Source: Rhodopirellula sp.
GTDB taxonomy: Bacteria > Planctomycetota > Planctomycetia > Pirellulales > Pirellulaceae
Assembly: GCA_002690925.1 (NCBI GenBank)
Contig: NZGD01000195.1
Span: 1 to 36,024 of the forward strand
Direction: 5' to 3'
DNA length: 36,024 bases
Both the position numbers and the translations under genes were made by a program. This document shows, piece by piece, positions 15,101-23,162 of this stretch; within the stretch, counting starts at the first letter, position 1, and each line of letters starts with the position of its first letter. The notes beneath the pieces were generated by a model that saw only the letters and a program-made list of their open reading frames with translations, ran no database searches and was not told where the DNA came from.

Positions 15101-16648
15101 TCACCTGAAGAGTGTTTGGTTAACGGATCCAGTCAGTGAACGGAACAGCGGCTGGAACAGACCCCGGGGGGAGGTGGCGATCTGTTCAACTACTTTCAGT
15201 GTGGCCGACACCACAGTTTCATTACCGGCATCATCAACGCCTGTTGCTGTCATCGTGTAGGTACCGATGGCCAACTCGTTTAACTGTTGGGTCCAGCTGC
15301 CGCTAAAGATGGTTGGGCTGTAGGTTGAGCTGTGCGTAACGTCCACGCCTTCAACGTCAAGGGTCAGGCTTGTTGCATCCCCTGCGCTACCAGAAGCCAC
15401 CGGCGTGGTGTCCAAAGTCGTCAGCGGGTTAACCGTGACAGCCGGTGCGATGTCATCAACCACCGTTACATCGAATGAGTCCTGAATGCTTCCATCCGCG
15501 CTATAGGCGGTTGCCACAAGCGTGAACGGTGAGGCCTCAATATCATCAACATTAGTGGTACCGGAAAGCACAGAACCATCAAACTCAAGGCCAGAGTTCG
15601 CAGGCAGCCCGCTAAGGCCGTAGGAGCTGGCACCACTGAAGTAGTTGTCAAGATCGACACTTACGGCATCGCCCTGCCCCAGATTCAGATCAGGCAAGGC
15701 CGAATCGAGTGTTGGAAGCACTGCAGCGCGGGTAGTAGCTGACAGGCCGGAAGACTGACTACCGATTGCGATTGAGCCTGTTCTCTCTACCTCAAAGCCA
15801 TTGGCAGTTCGGATACGTGGTTTTACCAGGTAGCCCAATTGCACGTTGGTTGTGGCTGCAGTGAAGCCTGCAAGCCCGGCGCCTGCGTCCACCGCGTACT
15901 GAACATCCGTTCCAGTCACTGATACGGCAATCTCTTCGCCCGCATCAATACCAGTGACCTCAATGGCCGGGAACTCTACCCACTGATCAAGGGCCTGGTT
16001 GGTCAGCGGATCTACCGTGAAGGCATCGGGATCGATGTCGACCTGAGCCTCAACGGTGATCGTTGCCGTGATGGTGTCCGTGGTGCCGTCATCAAACAGC
16101 ACTTCGATTGCAACGGTGTCTTCACCAGTGAAGCCAGAATCCGGAGTATAGATATCAGCGACATCGTTGCCCCAGAGATCGTCAGCTTCCGCTGTGGCAG
16201 CATCCAGCGTCCCATTACTCGGGCCTGACACAATGCGGTGATACGTGCCGGCAGTGATCAGCACAGGGCTGGAAAACAGGCTGTTGCTGTCCACTGAACC
16301 CACCGGGGAGGTGTAAGGATGCGTCTGGGTATAGCTGATTCCTGTGATGGTCGCAGTCTCAGTTGCTCCTGAAACCACCATGGAATAAGTGCCTGTCGCC
16401 AGTGTTCCAGGAATGCGCACCTGGATCTGATCATCTGTTGGATCATTCTCAGCAACCGCACAAGCAACGCCGTTCAGCGTCACGCTGGAAATTGACTCAC
16501 TGAATCCGGAGACATCCACCAGAACCAGCTGATACTGATTCACCGCGTTGTCAGAATCGACGGATACCACAGCCGGAGCGCCAACGAACGGGCCGATGTA
16601 GCCCGTTTGCAGGTATGCCCCGCTGATGCCGCCGGTGATCAATTCCAT
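15101..16648 (-). CDS. Tail-fibre-like protein with Ig/cadherin-like repeats
   Basis: The protein is 515 aa, Thr/Ser/Val/Asp-rich and Lys-poor. The central and C-terminal parts form several bacterial Ig/cadherin-like repeats of about 80-100 residues, with strands ending in TITVEA, FTVDPLTNQALDQW, FTLVATAYSADGS and GTYTMTATGVDDAGNETVVS. Such domains are common in phage fibres and adhesins and bind surface carbohydrates or serve as spacers. The ATG overlaps the stop of the previous gene (TAATG). Function as a virion surface protein is inference from composition and neighbours. Confidence 0.8.
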   Translation of the reverse strand: MELITGGISGAYLQTGYIGPFVGAPAVVSVDSDNAVNQYQLVLVDVSGFSESISSVTLNGVACAVAENDPTDDQIQVRIPGTLATGTYSMVVSGATETATITGISYTQTHPYTSPVGSVDSNSLFSSPVLITAGTYHRIVSGPSNGTLDAATAEADDLWGNDVADIYTPDSGFTGEDTVAIEVLFDDGTTDTITATITVEAQVDIDPDAFTVDPLTNQALDQWVEFPAIEVTGIDAGEEIAVSVTGTDVQYAVDAGAGLAGFTAATTNVQLGYLVKPRIRTANGFEVERTGSIAIGSQSSGLSATTRAAVLPTLDSALPDLNLGQGDAVSVDLDNYFSGASSYGLSGLPANSGLEFDGSVLSGTTNVDDIEASPFTLVATAYSADGSIQDSFDVTVVDDIAPAVTVNPLTTLDTTPVASGSAGDATSLTLDVEGVDVTHSSTYSPTIFSGSWTQQLNELAIGTYTMTATGVDDAGNETVVSATLKVVEQIATSPRGLFQPLFRSLTGSVNQTLFR

Positions 16649-17799
16649 TACGCGATGTCCTCAACGGTCAGATCGACGTTCAAGCCTTCATTCAAGGCCG
16701 GATTGAAATAGGAGAAGTGAACGGTGTCACCAACGGTTACGCCGGCCGATTCCAGGTTGATGGCTGAAGTCTGAGAGCTTCCGTTCAAGCTGCCGTTGGT
16801 GGTGCTGAAGTGAACCGTTGATTCCGGATCAGAAGATTCCCGAACCGCAATCTTGAGGTTGGTCGCATTCGGCGTCAGATCACCCGCCTTGTCTCGAATG
16901 GTCTGAGCGGAGATGCCTTCAACAACGGCCGCAGCAGTAGTGTCATCAATGACTGTCGGGGTTGCCTGGACGTTCGGCGTAGGCTCATCGTCAACAGCGA
17001 CAACAGCGTATCGGTAACCGGTCGAGGCCGAAGCCGTAACAAAGTCCAGATCAGCAGAGATTCCTGCTGAGGCTGCCACAAAATCAGCCTCAAGCGCCGG
17101 TGAGCTAGAAGCGTCCTGACCGTCAATAACCTGTTGAGAGGTCGGAACAGTCGCACCGGCGGGCAGTCGAACACCGTAGAACACGCTGTCCTCATCTGCG
17201 GTACCGCTGATTGTATGCCCATTCTCACGGGTTTCAGTTACCGCTGGGGCGACTTCGTAGACTGGTGGTGTGGTATCCGCAGGCGGAACATCCTCATAAA
17301 CCCGAAAGCCGAGAATATATGATGATCCTGTTACCGTGTTTGCAACCTCAATAAGGGCTGATGTAACCCCGGATATAGTTATAGTTTCCGTTGTTATGTT
17401 TGGTTGCTGAGGAATTTGATATTGAACCTCGCCGCCACCATTAATTTTGATCCTTGCAACCCTGTCAGTGGCAGATTCATATGCTCCAACAAACTCAAAG
17501 ACATAGTTTTTTGTATCATCCAAATTGTTTACTGTTGCAAACTCAAAGAATGAACTTTGATTTATCCATAACGGATCACCAACTGTCTGGTTATAAAAAG
17601 ATCCAGGACCAGACCATGGTTGAGTTACCGAAACAAGATTGGGGTAAAGAGAAACGCCAGGTACGCTCACCGTTAAAGGCGAAGCCTGCTCTGCCTCGTC
17701 TTTAACCGCCAGATTCGTGGTATTCGGAGCAAGAATGTTCCAGAAAACCGGAGACTGAACAACGTCACCCGGAGTATCAGTAGTCAGAAAGTAGAACAT
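16648..17799 (-). CDS. Fibre/surface-type protein of unknown function
   Basis: The protein is 383 aa. The N-terminal ~180 residues contain a jelly-roll-like segment (YVFEFVGAYESATDRVARIK) after short strands. The C-terminal ~200 residues carry a repeat DTTPPVYEVAPAVTETRENG followed by a typical Ig-like domain (YGVRLPAGATVPTSQQVIDG). DNA coding for the N-terminal part (about 17300-17640) is visibly richer in A+T than the flanking genes. The gene is coupled to its neighbours by overlapping stops and starts. It is probably part of a host-recognition or surface-decoration module, but no domain is assigned with certainty. Confidence 0.78.
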   Translation of the reverse strand: MFYFLTTDTPGDVVQSPVFWNILAPNTTNLAVKDEAEQASPLTVSVPGVSLYPNLVSVTQPWSGPGSFYNQTVGDPLWINQSSFFEFATVNNLDDTKNYVFEFVGAYESATDRVARIKINGGGEVQYQIPQQPNITTETITISGVTSALIEVANTVTGSSYILGFRVYEDVPPADTTPPVYEVAPAVTETRENGHTISGTADEDSVFYGVRLPAGATVPTSQQVIDGQDASSSPALEADFVAASAGISADLDFVTASASTGYRYAVVAVDDEPTPNVQATPTVIDDTTAAAVVEGISAQTIRDKAGDLTPNATNLKIAVRESSDPESTVHFSTTNGSLNGSSQTSAINLESAGVTVGDTVHFSYFNPALNEGLNVDLTVEDIA

Positions 17800-18896
17800 C
17801 AGGCCAAACCCTCCGGCAATCCATCAAGAACCGCCACGCGGCGTATTTCGTAATATTCTTCCCGCTGATCAGCGTTATCCCACTGGCCGCCAGTCCAGGA
17901 GTCGTTACCGCCAAGCGCAAAAGCGTTCCATTTCGGCATCGGTTCGGAGGTGGTCTTGACCCAGCGCACCGTCTCACTATCAACAATTAACTGGTCATCA
18001 AGATATTGGCGGAAAATGCCATCGGCGGCATTAGGCGCGGAGTTCATCTTTACGTAGAAGGCTATTTTGGTGAACGTCCCGGCAGGGCCGTATACCTGCT
18101 CATGGTTGACATTCCCAGAGGTCGGTAAAAATCCACCGTTCAACTTGTCGGGTATCTGTGGAGAGCCACCCGCAGACAAATGATTTTGCATGTCATTCGT
18201 CCAGTTCATGGAAATATCGCCCAGGCTTCCCGAAGATATGTTACGGCCAACATCCCCTATATCGGAATCACTCATGCTGTAATTTTCGCCGTGGGGTCCA
18301 CCACGGAAGTAAATTCCGTTTCTCAACCCATAGCTACCAGATACTGCCCAATCCCAAAGGAATACTGGGCCTTGCTCGCCACCACCGAACGCTTGCCAGA
18401 AGTTAGCGGTTGGACCTGTTGAGCTGAACACCCGGAAAACCTTGGACGCAGCCGAAGCTCCGTCAGAACTTGTCCAGCCGTCCATAAAGGCAATCTCAAA
18501 CTCCACATAAAGCTCGTCATATCCGGTAGCAAAGAATTTGCCGAGCGTGGCATTTGAGCCAAAAGAATTAGTGGGGTGCCACTCACGCCACACCCTGAGA
18601 GCTTTTCCGGAGCCGTCAAGAACTGAGTTACCAATCTCCAGGTTTGGATTGGCCCCATAGTTGTCGCCCGAGTTATAAAGCGCGTCCCAACCAGATGGCA
18701 GTGAGTCGCCATCCCAACTAAACAGAGTGGAATCACTAGGCTCAGGCGCTACCCAGTCCGCTTGGCCGTCAAATGTATCCTCGAACAACCATGTAGAAGG
18801 CGAGCCAGCCACAGGCAACCGAGTAAGCCCAACCGGCCCAATATTCCGCTCTCCGGCATTGGCCGCCTGGTTGTTGTACGCGCCGTTATTGGGCAT
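17799..18896 (-). CDS. Lectin/polysaccharide-lyase-like tail protein
   Basis: The protein is 365 aa from the ATG at 18896 (MPNNGAYNNQAANAGERNIG), chosen for GAGG nine bases upstream and minimal overlap with Rz1; an ATG 21 codons earlier is possible. From residue ~45 (LFEDTFDGQADW) to the end it looks like a concanavalin-type beta-sandwich as in polysaccharide-lyase or LamG-like proteins, with a YVEFEIAFMDGW strand, KIAFYVKMNSAP, and QYLDDQLIVD near the end. It could bind or cleave capsular polysaccharide. No catalytic residues can be named. It opens the fibre module directly after the lysis genes. Confidence 0.8.
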   Translation of the reverse strand: MPNNGAYNNQAANAGERNIGPVGLTRLPVAGSPSTWLFEDTFDGQADWVAPEPSDSTLFSWDGDSLPSGWDALYNSGDNYGANPNLEIGNSVLDGSGKALRVWREWHPTNSFGSNATLGKFFATGYDELYVEFEIAFMDGWTSSDGASAASKVFRVFSSTGPTANFWQAFGGGEQGPVFLWDWAVSGSYGLRNGIYFRGGPHGENYSMSDSDIGDVGRNISSGSLGDISMNWTNDMQNHLSAGGSPQIPDKLNGGFLPTSGNVNHEQVYGPAGTFTKIAFYVKMNSAPNAADGIFRQYLDDQLIVDSETVRWVKTTSEPMPKWNAFALGGNDSWTGGQWDNADQREEYYEIRRVAVLDGLPEGLA

Positions 18897-19155
18897 TGCT
18901 GGTCGCCTCACGCTCATTCCACGCCCGAGCATCGGCCTTATCGGCATTGCACTCGCCAACCGTGCTTTTCAGCACTTCAACGTACTCCGGGCAATAACCA
19001 ATCACGTTAACCTCCGGCCCTGGAATCACTGTGGCTTCCAGGTACTCCGCTGGCACCCTCTCCCGCACGATCTCCGTTCGGGTCAAGTACTGTGTCTCGG
19101 CGCATGATGTCAAAAACAGCATCAGGCCAAGGCTGATCAACACATTCCGGAGCAT
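18886..19155 (-). CDS. Rz1: Outer-membrane spanin lipoprotein (Rz1-like)
   Basis: The protein is 89 aa. MLRNVLISLGLMLFL is a signal peptide ending in a lipobox LTSC, so Cys is predicted to be lipidated and sorted to the outer membrane. Its gene starts inside the Rz gene in another frame, the classical Rz/Rz1 arrangement, and extends beyond it. The mature part has the YCPEYVEVLKSTVGECNADK segment with two Cys that is common in this spanin type. It pairs with Rz to fuse inner and outer membranes at lysis. Confidence 0.88.
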   Translation of the reverse strand: MLRNVLISLGLMLFLTSCAETQYLTRTEIVRERVPAEYLEATVIPGPEVNVIGYCPEYVEVLKSTVGECNADKADARAWNEREATSNAQ

Positions 19156-19468
19156 CTTCAAGGGCCTTTGTGAGTTCTTCACGGGTTTGGGCCAGCTCCT
19201 GGTCACGGAACCGGTCCCGGCGCTGGCGTTCAATGGCTTTCTGCTCACGCCAGGCAATGTCCTTTTCGAGGTACTTAATCGAGGCGACGTTCTCGCGGTT
19301 CGCCTGGGCCGCATTGCTGATGATCACTGCCTGAGAGGCATTCTTCTCCAGCAGCTGGTCGCGATCGCTCCAAAGCCACCAGAACGCACCGAGCACCACA
19401 ACGACCAGCGTTCCGATGATCGGCACCAGGAAAGGCCCCAGCTTTGCCTTGGCCGCTTCCAGGATCAC
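19007..19468 (-). CDS. Rz: Inner-membrane spanin (Rz-like)
   Basis: The protein is 153 aa with a GTG start that overlaps the holin stop; GGAAGG lies seven bases upstream. One N-terminal membrane segment (FLVPIIGTLVVVVLGAFWWL) is followed by a long periplasmic coiled coil (about residues 35-105). This is the Rz layout. It anchors in the inner membrane and its coiled coil contacts Rz1 after the cell wall is degraded. Confidence 0.88.
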   Translation of the reverse strand: MILEAAKAKLGPFLVPIIGTLVVVVLGAFWWLWSDRDQLLEKNASQAVIISNAAQANRENVASIKYLEKDIAWREQKAIERQRRDRFRDQELAQTREELTKALEDAPECVDQPWPDAVFDIMRRDTVLDPNGDRAGEGASGVPGSHSDSRAGG

Positions 19469-19710
19469 TGCTTAACCTTCCCTGCCCAAGCCTCAGCAAT
19501 GTTGTTGCCGAAGTAGCTCACGATCAGCGTCACGCTGATGCCGTAGGACCAACCGATCACAGCGCCCATCGCAGGCAACGTGTTCGGCTGGGCCAGCTCC
19601 ACAGCAGCCCATATCGGAGTCTGCAGAAACGCCCACCACATGCCCGCGTAATAGCCCCGGCGCCGGTGTTTCCACCAGCGGTTGGGATCTGGGTGGCTAT
19701 CCTCTGGCAT
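19465..19710 (-). CDS. Holin-like membrane protein
   Basis: The protein is 81 aa. It has a basic N-terminal segment (RWWKHRRRGYY) and two membrane segments (about 23-41 and 49-68, the latter with GWSYGISVTLIVSYFG), followed by a short charged tail. Such two-segment proteins between endolysin and spanins are usually holins that open the inner membrane to release the endolysin. The family is not certain. Start and stop codons overlap those of both neighbours. Confidence 0.72.
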   Translation of the reverse strand: MPEDSHPDPNRWWKHRRRGYYAGMWWAFLQTPIWAAVELAQPNTLPAMGAVIGWSYGISVTLIVSYFGNNIAEAWAGKVKQ

Positions 19711-20090
19711 TACCGCTGTTCCTCGCTTGTCATCCGGCGCTTTAGAATCTCTAGCTCAGCCTTAAGTGCCGCCATCTTGGCGTTGCACTCTTCCCTTTCC
19801 CGGCGGAGCTCTGTGGCGTGCTGGTTGGCCTGGGCCTTAAGGGCTATGTCCAGATCTCCCACTAGCGCATTCAGGCGGCTTACTTCATCCACCAGGTGTT
19901 GGATCAATGCATTCTCGCGCTGAGCCAAATTCTCATCCCGTGCGATCTTACTTTTGCTTTTGATGCCGAACAGGCCAACGACCACATAGCACAGGGTCAT
20001 GAACAGGCCACCGATGAAGGCCCAAACGCCGCCACCCTGGCTAAAACTGTCAACTATGGCGCTGAAAGGCATCCGATCATTCCGGGTCAT
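19710..20090 (-). CDS. Lysis-module membrane/coiled-coil protein
   Basis: The protein is about 126 aa from the ATG at 20090, with one membrane segment (VWAFIGGLFMTLCYVVVGL) and then a charged coiled coil of about 80 residues. Start choice is uncertain: a TTG at 20120 overlaps the lysozyme stop, and ATG codons exist at 20090 and 20072, none with a strong RBS. A DUF2730-like, holin-associated or antiholin role is possible from position between endolysin and holin, but the family is not certain. Confidence 0.65.
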   Translation of the reverse strand: MTRNDRMPFSAIVDSFSQGGGVWAFIGGLFMTLCYVVVGLFGIKSKSKIARDENLAQRENALIQHLVDEVSRLNALVGDLDIALKAQANQHATELRREREECNAKMAALKAELEILKRRMTSEEQR

Positions 20091-20116
20091 GTGGGCTCGG
20101 GGTTCGTGGTGAGTGA

Positions 20117-20638
20117 TCAAATCAGCGATCTGGCCAGGTCATAGCAGGCGAACAACCTGCGCATCCAACCCAGCCCGTAGATATCATCCAGGTGATCCAG
20201 CAGCGCATAGTCATGGCCGCGATGTGAAGCGAACTCGCGGGCCAGCTTGGCCGAATCACAGTTGTTGGCAGCAGCGATGGTCTTCGGCCCGATCTTGCCA
20301 TCCACGTAGGCACCTGCAGCCTTCTGCAGGAACGTAATGGCATCTGTCGGGCCCTGATTCACCGCTGCATCAAAAACTTGAACAGCAACCGCTGCAGGCA
20401 ATTCAGAGCACCGGCACTTATCCCAATACTCTTTCCGGTAGATGAACTGGACATGCTCATCGTGCAGATCGGAGACGGACTTCGGCAGGCCGGCATCGGG
20501 ATAGATCCAGCGCACGCGATCCAGCGTTTTCTGGGTCACGCCCTTGTTGGTATGGCCACCTGGGTCTCGCGGATCGTTAACCTCGCCACCTTCCCAGCTG
20601 AGAACGTGGGTCAATCCCATCTCATAAACGCCCTGCAT
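20117..20638 (-). CDS. Endolysin, GH108 muramidase
   Basis: The protein is 173 aa from the ATG at 20638 (MQGVYEMGLTHVLSWEGGEV), chosen for AGGAGG upstream. The motif EGGEVNDPRDPGGHTNKGVT is the signature of GH108 N-acetylmuramidases, with catalytic Glu16 in EGG. The C-terminal half (GKIGPKTIAAANNCDSAK) is the usual peptidoglycan-binding-3 type domain. No signal peptide is visible, so release depends on the holin. It is the first gene after the late promoter and tandem terminators. Confidence 0.94.
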   Translation of the reverse strand: MQGVYEMGLTHVLSWEGGEVNDPRDPGGHTNKGVTQKTLDRVRWIYPDAGLPKSVSDLHDEHVQFIYRKEYWDKCRCSELPAAVAVQVFDAAVNQGPTDAITFLQKAAGAYVDGKIGPKTIAAANNCDSAKLAREFASHRGHDYALLDHLDDIYGLGWMRRLFACYDLARSLI

Positions 20639-20650
20639 GGCGGCCTCCTG

Positions 20651-20686
20651 AAAGAAAAAAAGCCCGAGACAACAAAACTCGGGCAA
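20651..20686 (-). terminator. Intrinsic terminator before lysis genes
   Basis: Minus strand: GCCCGAG pairs with CTCGGGC around a 9-base loop, followed by seven T. It separates the putative late promoter from the endolysin gene, as tR' does in lambda. Q-dependent antitermination would be required for late expression. Confidence 0.85.
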
Positions 20687-20760
20687 AGGTCCCGGCATGT
20701 TGGACCGTAGAGACACTTCCGATGATCAGAACCGCCGCAGGCCAAACCCACCAAAGCCCC

Positions 20761-20794
20761 AAAAGAAAAACCCGGCCATCGCTGACCGGGTTTT
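20761..20794 (-). terminator. Second intrinsic terminator of the late leader
   Basis: AACCCGG (20769-20775) pairs with CCGGGTT (20786-20792). On the minus strand it is followed by TTTTTCTTTT, and on the plus strand by TTTT, so it may stop both strands. It is in tandem with the hairpin at 20651-20686. Confidence 0.8.
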
Positions 20795-20845
20795 CAAGGG
20801 CTCTTTTGGTGTTCAGCCATACTTCTGCGACTGTACGTGAATTAG

Positions 20846-20872
20846 GCTATATCCGTGCATGCACAAAGTCAA
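20846..20872 (-). promoter_or_regulatory. Candidate late promoter (pR'-like)
   Basis: Minus strand TTGACT (20867-20872) and TATAGC (20846-20851) are separated by 15 bases, a slightly short spacing. It lies 30 bases downstream of the Q-like gene and upstream of two terminators, exactly the layout of lambda pR'-tR'. No other promoter-like sequence is visible in the interval. Confidence 0.5.
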
Positions 20873-20900
20873 CTATGCCTGACTATTTTTTATGCCAGCC

Positions 20901-21221
20901 TTACTGGAAGAGCCGACCATCCACCCAGGCCTCCGCACTTCGCAACAGCACCCGCACCTTCTCCCGGCTCATTTTCACTTCCAAACCAATCATCGAATAA
21001 TCCCAGCGCCGCACGTAGTAGGCCAGCACCACCTTGCCCAGGTCTGGCTCCCGCTTCTTCAGGCTGGCCACCGCCTGGTCCACCGCCAGGGCCTCATCAT
21101 CCGGCACCGTACAGCCACCCACACCAGCAGTGAGCTGAACCGCCGCATAGCCCGAGTTAACCCCACCACTGCGAACCCACACGCCCCAGTCCTGCAGTCT
21201 CCGCCTTGTTTCATCCAGCAT
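20901..21221 (-). CDS. Q: Antitermination protein Q-like
   Basis: The protein is 106 aa. It has RRLQDWGVWVRSGG, DDEALAVDQAVASLKK and a C-terminal HTH-like segment SREKVRVLLRSAEAWVDGRL. This is the pattern of small lambdoid phage antitermination Q proteins of the Pseudomonas/Burkholderia type. It would load at the late promoter and let RNA polymerase pass the terminators at 20.65-20.79 kb to express lysis, head and tail genes. It follows the replication genes as in lambda. Confidence 0.83.
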   Translation of the reverse strand: MLDETRRRLQDWGVWVRSGGVNSGYAAVQLTAGVGGCTVPDDEALAVDQAVASLKKREPDLGKVVLAYYVRRWDYSMIGLEVKMSREKVRVLLRSAEAWVDGRLFQ

Positions 21222-21281
21222 AGCTGTCTCCGTTTTTTGGTTTTTCGCAGTTATTCAGGGTCTATACAACGTTCAAACTGA

Positions 21282-21518
21282 ACCCTGTATAGAAGTAGCC
21301 CTTGTGCCCCAACGGATATACAGGGTTTACAGGGGTTACAGGGTTAAAACCTCGCGCGTAAGAACTTTTTAAATCAGTTCAGGTATTTCAGCATTTTTAT
21401 TAATCGCGCACGCGCACGCGCGTTAAACCCCGTAGACCCCGTAAACCCTGTATATCCCTTGTGCCCCATAGCCCGGCTATATACAGGGTCTAAAAGTGGT
21501 GCCTGCAAACCCTGTATA
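21282..21518. repeat. Iteron-like array, candidate replication origin
   Basis: Five exact copies of TATACAGGGT or its complement occur at 21282-21291 (-), 21317-21326 (+), 21445-21454 (-), 21480-21489 (+) and 21509-21518 (-). The first two and the next two each form a 45-bp inverted-repeat unit with CCCTTGTGCCCCA between the arms (21299-21311 and 21456-21468). The spacer between the units (about 21360-21400) is A+T-rich, followed by an alternating CG/CA tract. No gene is present in 21222-21536. It lies next to the helicase gene, so it may be the replication origin; the mechanism is inference. Confidence 0.75.
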
Positions 21519-21536
21519 TTTTCAGGCGTACCAGCC

Positions 21537-23162
21537 TCAGACATCATCCATCGACCCCTGAGTACGGTTCCTGAACTCTTTGACACACTCCCCAAGCCAG
21601 TCCATCTCCGTGCCCTTCTCAGGCTTCGCACAACCATCAGGAATGAAGAAAGTGCCCAGCTTCTGGCCAACCTCCCCAAGCCGATAGAACTTCCGCGTCT
21701 TGTAGATCTTGCTGGCGTAGATGGTGATCAACTTGGTTTCACTGAGCGCCCGGTTGCCCGTTTTCTTACACCATGCCTGGTACACGTGGTACAGATCCCG
21801 TGTAAGGCAGGGAGCAAAGGGGGCATCGGCCTCGCCGTCCTTCCATTCCCGAAAGAACACCTCAAAGTTCGGCAGGCTGAACTCAATCACCCGCTGCCTG
21901 GCAATAGTGTCCAGAGGTTTGGTATGGGGCGAGAAGTCACCCAGGGGATAATCCAGCAGCAGCTGGTAGAAAGCCGCCGGCCCACCGTTGGCCAGCTCAA
22001 ACGACACCTTGTTCTGCAGATCCGTACTCAGCGTGCCCTTGGGCCACACCACCAGGAAGCGCCGATCAGAAGGCTCCAACGGGAACGGCTGGATCTCATT
22101 ACTGAGAAACACCCCATTCATATGGTTGGCTTCCTCCCAGCCGCTCACGAACTTCCGTTCAATGCGCTGGGTCTGCCCCGTGATCATGTGCTTGATGGTG
22201 CCCATCTGGTTGTGCTTCTCCGATCGGGAAAGCACTTCCTCAAAAACCGCATACAGCAGCCGGCTTCGCCAATCCGTGTACTGGGATTCCAGCTGGTGCT
22301 GGCCAAGGATCGCCGCATACCGCCCGTAGATCATCCGCATCACTTCGCCGAAGAACAGCGATTTACCACTGCCATGCACATCCGAATGGAAAAGCAGTGC
22401 GGTATCCAGCTTGGCACCCACATTCTGAAGCGGGTACGCCAGCCACCTCACCACCCAGTCGGTGGTTTCCTCATCGTGGTTGCACAGGTGGCACAGCAGG
22501 TCAAAGATGCCCTTGCACTTCTGATACTTCTCAGCCTTGGCCATCTCATCCGGTACCAGGGGAATACCGGTGAAGGTATTGATGGTGGTTTCCGTATCGG
22601 CCTGCTGGGTAGGGTCAAAAACAATGTTGTCCTGGTCGATCACCTTGCGCCTGGGGTGTTCCATCCAGCGCGTGTAATCGTTCGGCATGTAGGCCTTCAG
22701 TGCCTCCAGCGGCACCACATCATGCCGATGCTTATCCCAGGCATTCTTTGTGGGGTAGATGTAAACGAACCGCTCAATCATCCGCAACAGCGGATCGTTC
22801 GAAGCATCCTTCTGCTGCTGCCCGTTCACCTCCACCCAGGTCATCGTTCGACGGTTCGGGTGCTTCATCCAGGCATTAAACAGCTCATTGCCCATGGTGG
22901 CCTTCATGCCGGCCTGCTTGTACACCTTCTGCTGATGCGAGTCGTAGACCTTCGTTTCACCATGGATCAACGCATACCGTTGCAGGGCCTTCTGAAGGGG
23001 ATCGCCCTCCCCCGCACCCCCTGAATCAGAGGGGGCCAGGGGAGATTCATCCGGGGAGGAATCGTTACTGGCAGGGCCGGCCTCAATAGCGGCCATAACC
23101 TGTTGGCGAACCGCTTCAAGCCCTTGCGCCTTATGCAGATCGTTAAAGTCAGTCAACGCCAT
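21537..23162 (-). CDS. SF3/D5-like phage replicative helicase
   Basis: The protein is 541 aa from the ATG at 23162 (MALTDFNDLHKAQGL), chosen for GGAGG upstream. A central AAA+/SF3-type core has Walker A HSDVHGSGKSLFFGEVMRM near residue 265. Nearby are QYTDWRSRLLYAVFEEV (Walker B/sensor region) and RFLVVWPKG. This matches DUF5906-like helicases of phage replication modules that act with a separate primase. It overlaps the primase-like gene by 14 bases. Confidence 0.9.
   Translation of the reverse strand: MALTDFNDLHKAQGLEAVRQQVMAAIEAGPASNDSSPDESPLAPSDSGGAGEGDPLQKALQRYALIHGETKVYDSHQQKVYKQAGMKATMGNELFNAWMKHPNRRTMTWVEVNGQQQKDASNDPLLRMIERFVYIYPTKNAWDKHRHDVVPLEALKAYMPNDYTRWMEHPRRKVIDQDNIVFDPTQQADTETTINTFTGIPLVPDEMAKAEKYQKCKGIFDLLCHLCNHDEETTDWVVRWLAYPLQNVGAKLDTALLFHSDVHGSGKSLFFGEVMRMIYGRYAAILGQHQLESQYTDWRSRLLYAVFEEVLSRSEKHNQMGTIKHMITGQTQRIERKFVSGWEEANHMNGVFLSNEIQPFPLEPSDRRFLVVWPKGTLSTDLQNKVSFELANGGPAAFYQLLLDYPLGDFSPHTKPLDTIARQRVIEFSLPNFEVFFREWKDGEADAPFAPCLTRDLYHVYQAWCKKTGNRALSETKLITIYASKIYKTRKFYRLGEVGQKLGTFFIPDGCAKPEKGTEMDWLGECVKEFRNRTQGSMDDV

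Noticed and set aside
21282..21518. CRISPR array
   Set aside because: The repeats are 10 bases long, in alternating orientation and irregularly spaced; no cas genes are present.
21459..23024. Long open frame on the plus strand opposite the helicase gene
   Set aside because: It lies wholly antisense to a helicase with clear motifs. It has a His/Pro/Arg-rich, low-complexity composition and no RBS, so it is a codon-bias shadow.
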